A stretch of DNA of 64,000 nucleotides, taken from assembly GCA_947631765.1 (NCBI GenBank), contig CANRMP010000001.1, positions 1 to 64,000 of the forward strand, in the 5' to 3' direction. The notes under the pieces were generated by a model. It made no database searches, was not told the DNA's origin, and saw only the letters and a program-made list of their open reading frames with translations. Of this stretch, positions 59,577 through 64,000 are shown one piece after another. The position numbers and the translations under genes are program-made. Origin of the DNA: an uncultured Clostridia bacterium. Its GTDB lineage: Bacteria; Bacillota; Clostridia; Oscillospirales; CAG-272. Within the stretch, counting starts at the first letter, position 1. Each line of letters begins with the position of its first letter.

Positions 59577-60248
59577 TTAAATGTCCTTTATCTTCTCTTT
59601 GACAACCATAAGAATCGCGTCGAGCGTTTCTTTTATGCCAAGCTCCGAATTATCTATTGTCACGGCGTCGGGTGCGGCAACGGCGGGAGCCGTTTTTCTT
59701 GTCGTATCGTTGTTGTCGCGCTCTATCGTCGCTTTTAAAACTTCCTCGTAGCTGACATTCTCGCCTTTTTGCACAAGCTCCTTAAAGCGGCGCATCGCCC
59801 GTGCCTTCGGTGATGAAACAAGAAAAATTTTCACCGCGGCACCGGGAAAGATAACCGTTCCGATGTCCCTGCCGTCCATTACGACGTTATCGCTTTTTGC
59901 AAAATCGCGCTGGAGGTCGATAAGAAAGCTTCTGACCTCGGGAATGGCTGAGACCTTTGAGGCGTACATTGATATTTCCTGAGTTCTTATATAATCGGTC
60001 ACGTCCTCGCCGTTAAGGAACATCCGCTGGACTCCGTCTTTGTAAGCTATGCTTATGCTTATGTCGGCAAGGCACTTTTTTATGGCTTCGCTGTCGTCCT
60101 TGTCAATGCACTTTCTTGATACGTAAAGCCCTATTGTGCGGTACATGGCTCCCGTGTCGACATAAATGCAGGAAAGCTCTTTGGCAAGAGCCTTTGCAAC
60201 CGTGCTTTTTCCGGCACCCGAGGGACCGTCAATTGCTATCTGATACAT
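59577..60248 (-). CDS. cmk: Cytidylate kinase
   Basis: A 223-residue nucleoside monophosphate kinase (CMP/dCMP to the diphosphates). The P-loop IAIDGPSGAGKSTVAKALAK is at about 4-23, followed by YVDTGAMYRTIGLYV with the CMP-binding Asp and Arg, then MDGRDIGTVIFPGAAV (about 125-140), and the lid FLVSSPKARAMRRFKEL. Length and order are normal. AAAGGA lies upstream of ATG 60248. It follows the FAD oxidoreductase gene and is followed by plsC. Confidence 0.96.
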   Translation of the reverse strand: MYQIAIDGPSGAGKSTVAKALAKELSCIYVDTGAMYRTIGLYVSRKCIDKDDSEAIKKCLADISISIAYKDGVQRMFLNGEDVTDYIRTQEISMYASKVSAIPEVRSFLIDLQRDFAKSDNVVMDGRDIGTVIFPGAAVKIFLVSSPKARAMRRFKELVQKGENVSYEEVLKATIERDNNDTTRKTAPAVAAPDAVTIDNSELGIKETLDAILMVVKEKIKDI

Positions 60249-60301
60249 TTTTATATTTCCTTTTTACATTGTGCTACCTTATTGTTCTTTCGGTCTGACG
60301 C

Positions 60302-61540
60302 CTATAGAGCCGACGCCGCGTCTGCGGCGCATACCGCGGTGGCAAATGCAACCTGAAGGTTGAACCCTCCGGTATACGCGTCTACGTCTATGACCTCGCC
60401 CGCAAAGTAAAGTCCGCGTATTTTCTTGCATTCCATAGTCCTCGGGTCAAGCTCCTTAACGCTCACTCCGCCCGAGGTGATGATCGCCTCTTCAATGGGA
60501 CGGGTGCGTTTTATTGTGAGAGTCAGATTTTTAAGAAGGTGAAGAATTTTATATCTCTCCTCTTTTGTCAGGGCGTTAACCTTCTTTTCGGCGGGTACGC
60601 CGCAAAGAGTTACGAAAACTCCGATAAGCTTTGAGGGGAGAAGGTCGCAAAGCGCGTTTGAAAAATTCTTGTTGTGATATTTTTGAAAATCCGTGAGCAG
60701 TCTTTTGTCAAGAGTCGCCTCGTCAAGAGCCGGCTTTAAATCTATCACAAAGCGGTACTTTGCGGGTACTATGTCTTTTAAATGCGCCGAGGCGCTCATC
60801 ACCGTGGGGCCCGTAATCCCGAAATGAGTGAACATAAGCTCGCCGAAATCCTCATATACGGGCTTTGCAATATCGTTTTCGAATACTTTCACCCCGACGT
60901 TTTTTAGCGAAAGCCCCTGCAGTGCGGCGCACCATTTTTCAATTGTTTCGAGCGGAACAAGAGAGGGAGAAAGCTTTGTAACCTCTATTCCGAGCCGCCT
61001 TGCAAAACGGTACCCGTCGCCGGTCGAGCCTGTCAGTGGATAAGAGGCGCCGCCGGTGGCGACGATTACGCGACTGAATGAGTAATAATCTCTTTCCGTC
61101 TCAATTCCGCATATTGCGCCGCTGTTTGCAACAAGCTTTGTAACTCTCTCGTTGACAACCCTGCAGCCCGAGCTTTTGACATAGCCGTAAAGGGCGTTCA
61201 CAACATCCCGCGACTTGTCGGAGACAGGGAAAACTCTGTTTCCCCGTTCCACCTTAAGCGCAACGCCGAGTCCTTCGAAAAAATCCATTGTGTCGCGCGG
61301 GGTAAAACGGTTTACGGCAGCATACAGAAAACGCGGATTTGTCGGCACATTTTCAATAAACTCGCGTACCTCGCAGCAGTTTGTGAGGTTGCATCTGCCC
61401 TTTCCGGTAAGCAGCAGTTTTTTTCCGGGCGCACTGTTCTTTTCAAATAACGTAACATCGGCGCCCGCCGCGGCTGCCCGTCCCGCCGCAAGCATTCCGG
61501 CGCCTCCGGCGCCTATAACGGCGATTTTCAGCCTTTCCAT
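60302..61540 (-). CDS. HI0933/BaiN-like FAD-dependent oxidoreductase
   Basis: A 412-residue flavoprotein of the HI0933 family (also annotated as aminoacetone oxidase or BaiN-like). The N-terminal dinucleotide fold is IAVIGAGGAGMLAAGRAAA (about 5-23), with KLLLTGKGRCNLTN near 45-58, VATGGASYPLTGSTGDGYRF near 165-184, FTHFGITGPTVMSASAHL near 235-252, and AGEVIDVDAYTGGFNLQ near the end. The true substrate is unknown for most members; BaiN takes part in bile acid dehydroxylation but sequence alone does not place this protein there. ATG 61540 starts at the fold; upstream in-frame starts are less likely. First gene of the cmk-plsC-ispH operon. Confidence 0.9.
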   Translation of the reverse strand: MERLKIAVIGAGGAGMLAAGRAAAAGADVTLFEKNSAPGKKLLLTGKGRCNLTNCCEVREFIENVPTNPRFLYAAVNRFTPRDTMDFFEGLGVALKVERGNRVFPVSDKSRDVVNALYGYVKSSGCRVVNERVTKLVANSGAICGIETERDYYSFSRVIVATGGASYPLTGSTGDGYRFARRLGIEVTKLSPSLVPLETIEKWCAALQGLSLKNVGVKVFENDIAKPVYEDFGELMFTHFGITGPTVMSASAHLKDIVPAKYRFVIDLKPALDEATLDKRLLTDFQKYHNKNFSNALCDLLPSKLIGVFVTLCGVPAEKKVNALTKEERYKILHLLKNLTLTIKRTRPIEEAIITSGGVSVKELDPRTMECKKIRGLYFAGEVIDVDAYTGGFNLQVAFATAVCAADAASAL

Positions 61541-61609
61541 AAAGCCGCTTTCTTTCGTTTTTATATTCCGGCTCCGCCAATATATCTTTTGGCGGTGAAC
61601 CATTTAGAT

Positions 61610-61638
61610 ATTATAAACCAAAAAAATAACAATGTCAA
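61610..61638 (-). promoter_or_regulatory. Perfect SigA promoter for the FAD oxidoreductase-cmk-plsC-ispH operon
   Basis: Minus strand TTGACA (61638-61633), 17-base spacer, TATAAT (61615-61610). Confidence 0.82.
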
Positions 61639-61750
61639 TATTTTTTGTATAATTATTTGTCATTGTTGCGAAATATAATATTATAATCGGAGAGAAAGCC
61701 GAGCAAAATAACCAAAAAGGCGCTTTGATACTCGGGGAAAGGTGTTCGAC

Positions 61751-62851
61751 ATGAAGGAAGAAAATTACAAAAAACATGTGATAATATTCTTTTACGCGTC
61801 AGTGAGCGTGCTTATTGCCGTTGCCGCGTTTTACATTCTCACAAGGCTGATGATGCCCTTTGTTTTGGCATGGCTTGTGGCGCTTGTGTTTCAGCCGCTT
61901 ATAAATAAATGCGTAAAACGCACGGGAATACCCAAAAAAATAATAAGCACAATTATGCTTATGATAGTGCTTGCCCTTGTGGCGTACTGCGCCGTAGCGC
62001 TTGTAAATCGCGGGTACGGTGAGATGAAAAAGCTTGTGGATTACCTTGCCGAAAATTCCGAAAGCATCGTCGGCTCTGTTACGAAAACGGGTGAAAAAAT
62101 TATAAATAAATTCCGCTTCGGCTCGGATATAGACGTGGAATATATAAACGGAATGGCAAAAAACGTGCTTGAGGACGCGGCGTCCTCGCTCTCCTCAAAG
62201 CTTACCTCGGGGCTTGCAGCCTTTTTTATGATGCTACCCGAAATAATATTCGTAACGGTAATATTCATAATGGCGTCCTTTTATATCAGCGCGGATTTCG
62301 AAAGAGTCAACAAATATATTTCCTCGTTTTTTCCGGCAAGATTTGCGCGCAGATTTTCAAACTTTAAAAATAAAATATTAAGCACGGCGGCAAAGTATTT
62401 TCGCGCCTATCTTATACTGCTCGGCATAACCTTTACCGAGCTGCTCATTTCCTTTCTTATACTCAAAATCGACTACGCGCTATTGCTTGCCGCAATTATC
62501 GCCCTGCTTGACATTCTGCCGGCAATAGGAGTCGGCACCGTGCTTATCCCGTGGGCTGTGATACTTATGTTCAAGGGTGATATGAAAATGGCGATAGCGC
62601 TTATTGTGGTATACGTTATTATAACGGTAATAAGACAGGCGGCGGAAAGCTTTGTGCTGGGTGCGCAGCTCGGTCTTCCTGCGCTTGCAACATTGTTTGC
62701 GGTTTATGTCGGACTGAAAATTGCCGGAATACTCGGCATGATAATAGCGCCTTTGGCGGCGCTTCTTGTCAAAAACGCTGTGAATGTATATCTTAATGCA
62801 AAAAAGGTGTCCGACCCCGCCGATATACAAAGTGAGGCGAAAAAAGAGTGA
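61751..62851 (+). CDS. AI-2E-family permease, YtvI-like
   Basis: A 366-residue polytopic membrane protein of the AI-2E/PerM family. Hydrophobic segments are near residues 10-30, 35-55, 65-85, 150-175, 215-245, 250-275, 280-300 and 310-345, with the soluble loop between the third and fourth typical of the family. The PFVLAWLVALVFQPLINKC start and IDYALLLAAIIALLDILPAIG with VYVGLKIAGILGMIIAPL are family marks. YtvI is the sporulation member in B. subtilis; with YlbJ and YqfCD in the window this is a reasonable but unproved assignment. GTG 61742 is possible, but ATG 61751 follows GGGGAAAGG at good spacing. Confidence 0.82.
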   Translation: MKEENYKKHVIIFFYASVSVLIAVAAFYILTRLMMPFVLAWLVALVFQPLINKCVKRTGIPKKIISTIMLMIVLALVAYCAVALVNRGYGEMKKLVDYLAENSESIVGSVTKTGEKIINKFRFGSDIDVEYINGMAKNVLEDAASSLSSKLTSGLAAFFMMLPEIIFVTVIFIMASFYISADFERVNKYISSFFPARFARRFSNFKNKILSTAAKYFRAYLILLGITFTELLISFLILKIDYALLLAAIIALLDILPAIGVGTVLIPWAVILMFKGDMKMAIALIVVYVIITVIRQAAESFVLGAQLGLPALATLFAVYVGLKIAGILGMIIAPLAALLVKNAVNVYLNAKKVSDPADIQSEAKKE

Positions 62852-62877
62852 GCCAAACAGGAAATAACTGAAATTAA

Positions 62878-62918
62878 ACTAATTAGTGCTTGACAATGGT
62901 ACTTTTATGTGCTATACT
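62878..62918 (+). promoter_or_regulatory. SigA promoter with adjacent palindrome for the ABC exporter
   Basis: TTGACA (62890-62895), 17-base spacer, TATACT (62913-62918). The 10-base palindrome ACTAATTAGT (62878-62887) ends two bases before the -35, a suitable place for a regulator. Confidence 0.7.
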
Positions 62919-62984
62919 GGCGACTGCAAACCCAAAAACAACGCAAAACCACTTATTTTTTAAAGAAAGGAGCATTATGGAAAA

Positions 62985-64000
62985 TTGAAAAATCAACAAA
63001 AAAACAAAAAGCGTGAAGAAAAGCAAAAGGGCCTAAGTATCAGGCGAACGCTGTCAAACAATTTATTTGTGCTCGGAATTATTCAGAAAACCGCGCCCTT
63101 CTACCTTGTTACATATTTTTTGTGGTCGGTTCTCGGTGGACTGTCAAATTTCTTCAGTTCCACATATCTGCTGCGCTACAGCATAAATTCCTATCAAAGC
63201 GGGAAGGGTATAACGCATGTACTTTTGTTTGTCGGCATTGTTACGTCGGAGATTTTTATTTTTTATGCCGCTGTCAATTTTTTAAACTTTTTGCTCTATC
63301 CGCGCTACAGAAGAAGAATCGTAGCCAAAATCGAAAAACTGCTTTTTAACAAGGCAAAGGACGTGGAGCTTTCCTGCTATGAGGATCCGACCTTTTACGA
63401 CAAGTACGTTCGCTCGATGACCGACTGCTACGGCAAGTGCATGAACACGGTGTATAACGTCGACAGCTTTGTGTGGTCGCTTACCACCATTACGGCAAAC
63501 GGCATAATGCTCTTTGTCATAGATCCGCTGCTTATTGTGTTCGCACTCTTTCCCTTGCTTTTGGGACTGGTCGAGAAAAAGCGGAACACGGTGTTGCACG
63601 ATTTCGACTGCAAGAGAAACCCTATAGACCGCAAGATAGGCTACGTTCAGCGTACCTTCTATCTTGGGGAATACGCCAAGGAAATGCGGCTCGGCTCAAT
63701 GTACAAAAATATGTTCGGGCAACAAAAGGAAGGCTGGCTGGCGTATAAAAAGCTAATTGCCGATTACGGCTTTCCCAAAGCGGCACTGAAATTCATAATC
63801 AATTTCGGGCGAGACGGGGTTGTGGTGCTCGGCGCCATGCTTTACGCCACCTTCCGCACTCTTGTCACAAAGGATATGATGCTCGGAGACTGCATTGTCG
63901 TTCTGACCTCAATCGCCGCGCTTTCAAACATCATTACGGGACTTGTAACCGATATCACGGATTTTTACAAAAATGCGCTTTATATCGAGGATATGAGATA
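62985..64000 (+). CDS. ABC transporter permease/ATP-binding protein, partial
   Basis: The first 338 codons of a half-type ABC exporter; the frame stays open to the window edge. A basic start (KNQQKNKKREEKQKG) leads into six expected membrane segments, of which five are visible (near residues 45-65, 85-105, 150-175, 180-195 and 245-275), with the cytoplasmic loop YDKYVRSMTDCY and later REGW-like QKEGWLAYKKLI. The nucleotide-binding domain lies beyond the edge. The start is odd: AAAGGAG is followed by ATG 62977, which meets TGA after three codons, whereas the long frame begins at TTG 62985. Possibly a true TTG start or a one-base loss in the A-run. Export cargo unknown. Confidence 0.8.
   Translation, partial: MKNQQKNKKREEKQKGLSIRRTLSNNLFVLGIIQKTAPFYLVTYFLWSVLGGLSNFFSSTYLLRYSINSYQSGKGITHVLLFVGIVTSEIFIFYAAVNFLNFLLYPRYRRRIVAKIEKLLFNKAKDVELSCYEDPTFYDKYVRSMTDCYGKCMNTVYNVDSFVWSLTTITANGIMLFVIDPLLIVFALFPLLLGLVEKKRNTVLHDFDCKRNPIDRKIGYVQRTFYLGEYAKEMRLGSMYKNMFGQQKEGWLAYKKLIADYGFPKAALKFIINFGRDGVVVLGAMLYATFRTLVTKDMMLGDCIVVLTSIAALSNIITGLVTDITDFYKNALYIEDMR

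Noticed and set aside
1-64000. Mobile elements, prophage, CRISPR arrays, tRNA or rRNA genes
   Set aside because: No transposase, integrase, phage gene, regularly spaced repeat, or cloverleaf was found by reading. The intergenic spaces are also too short for rRNA.

Overview
The window looks like a chromosomal segment of a spore-forming, low-to-moderate GC Firmicute of the class Clostridia, probably an uncultured gut or sludge lineage near the Oscillospirales/Christensenellales. Support comes from gene content: an IspH-ribosomal S1 fusion, NfnAB, MutS2, MecA, RqcH, the yqfC-yqfD-phoH-ybeY-era-recO block, YlbJ and a YtvI-like protein (all familiar from endospore formers), plus many TTGACA/TTGAAA-N17-TATAAT promoters. 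I see no tRNA, rRNA, CRISPR array, insertion sequence or prophage. Most of the window is ordinary core genome, read partly rightward and partly leftward.

Layout. 0-6.1 kb (rightward): an acetyltransferase, RqcH (stalled-ribosome rescue), a NUDIX hydrolase, two small unknowns, an RlmL-like rRNA methyltransferase and YbaK. 6.2-7.9 kb: a TetR regulator with an operator-like palindrome inside a perfect consensus promoter, divergent from a TIM-barrel sugar isomerase/epimerase. 7.9-13.5 kb: two large secreted proteins with GLUG-type repeats, one also carrying a metallo-beta-lactamase domain and an F5/8C-like domain. 13.5-17 kb: uracil-DNA glycosylase and mecA (leftward), then a surface GHL10-type glycosidase whose leader contains a terminator-like hairpin, followed by a GC-rich structured intergenic stretch. 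17-22 kb (leftward): secA and two related membrane proteins. 22-24.6 kb: trmL and a 617-residue protein of unknown family.

24.6-30.5 kb (leftward): a compact three-gene unit (HPr-kinase-like ATPase, PqqD-like protein, soluble S26/S24-type peptidase) with its own promoter, then an ABC-2/GldG/DUF4340 export operon. 30.7-33 kb: nfnAB, for flavin-based electron bifurcation. 33-36 kb: hisS-aspS. 36-38 kb: miaB and a YlbF/YmcA-family gene. 38-46.7 kb (leftward): the long yqfC-yqfD-phoH-ybeY-era-recO-mutS2-PH-domain operon. 46.7-56.6 kb: ylbJ behind a SigE-like promoter, a PHP phosphatase-Lrp-aminotransferase operon, another TIM-barrel isomerase, an orphan solute-binding lipoprotein, an orphan response regulator, gpmI and two small conserved unknowns. 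56.8-61.6 kb (leftward): FAD oxidoreductase-cmk-plsC-ispH/S1. 61.7-64 kb: a YtvI-like permease and the first third or half of an ABC exporter whose start region looks frameshifted.

The most unusual material is the kinase/PqqD/peptidase cassette, which resembles the accessory part of a RiPP (modified peptide) pathway but has no visible precursor or maturase nearby; the GLUG-metallohydrolase-F5/8C protein; the unclassified 617-residue protein with a CxxC...CxxC insert; the likely transcription attenuator before the glycosidase; and the tandemly duplicated 5' region near 56.6 kb.
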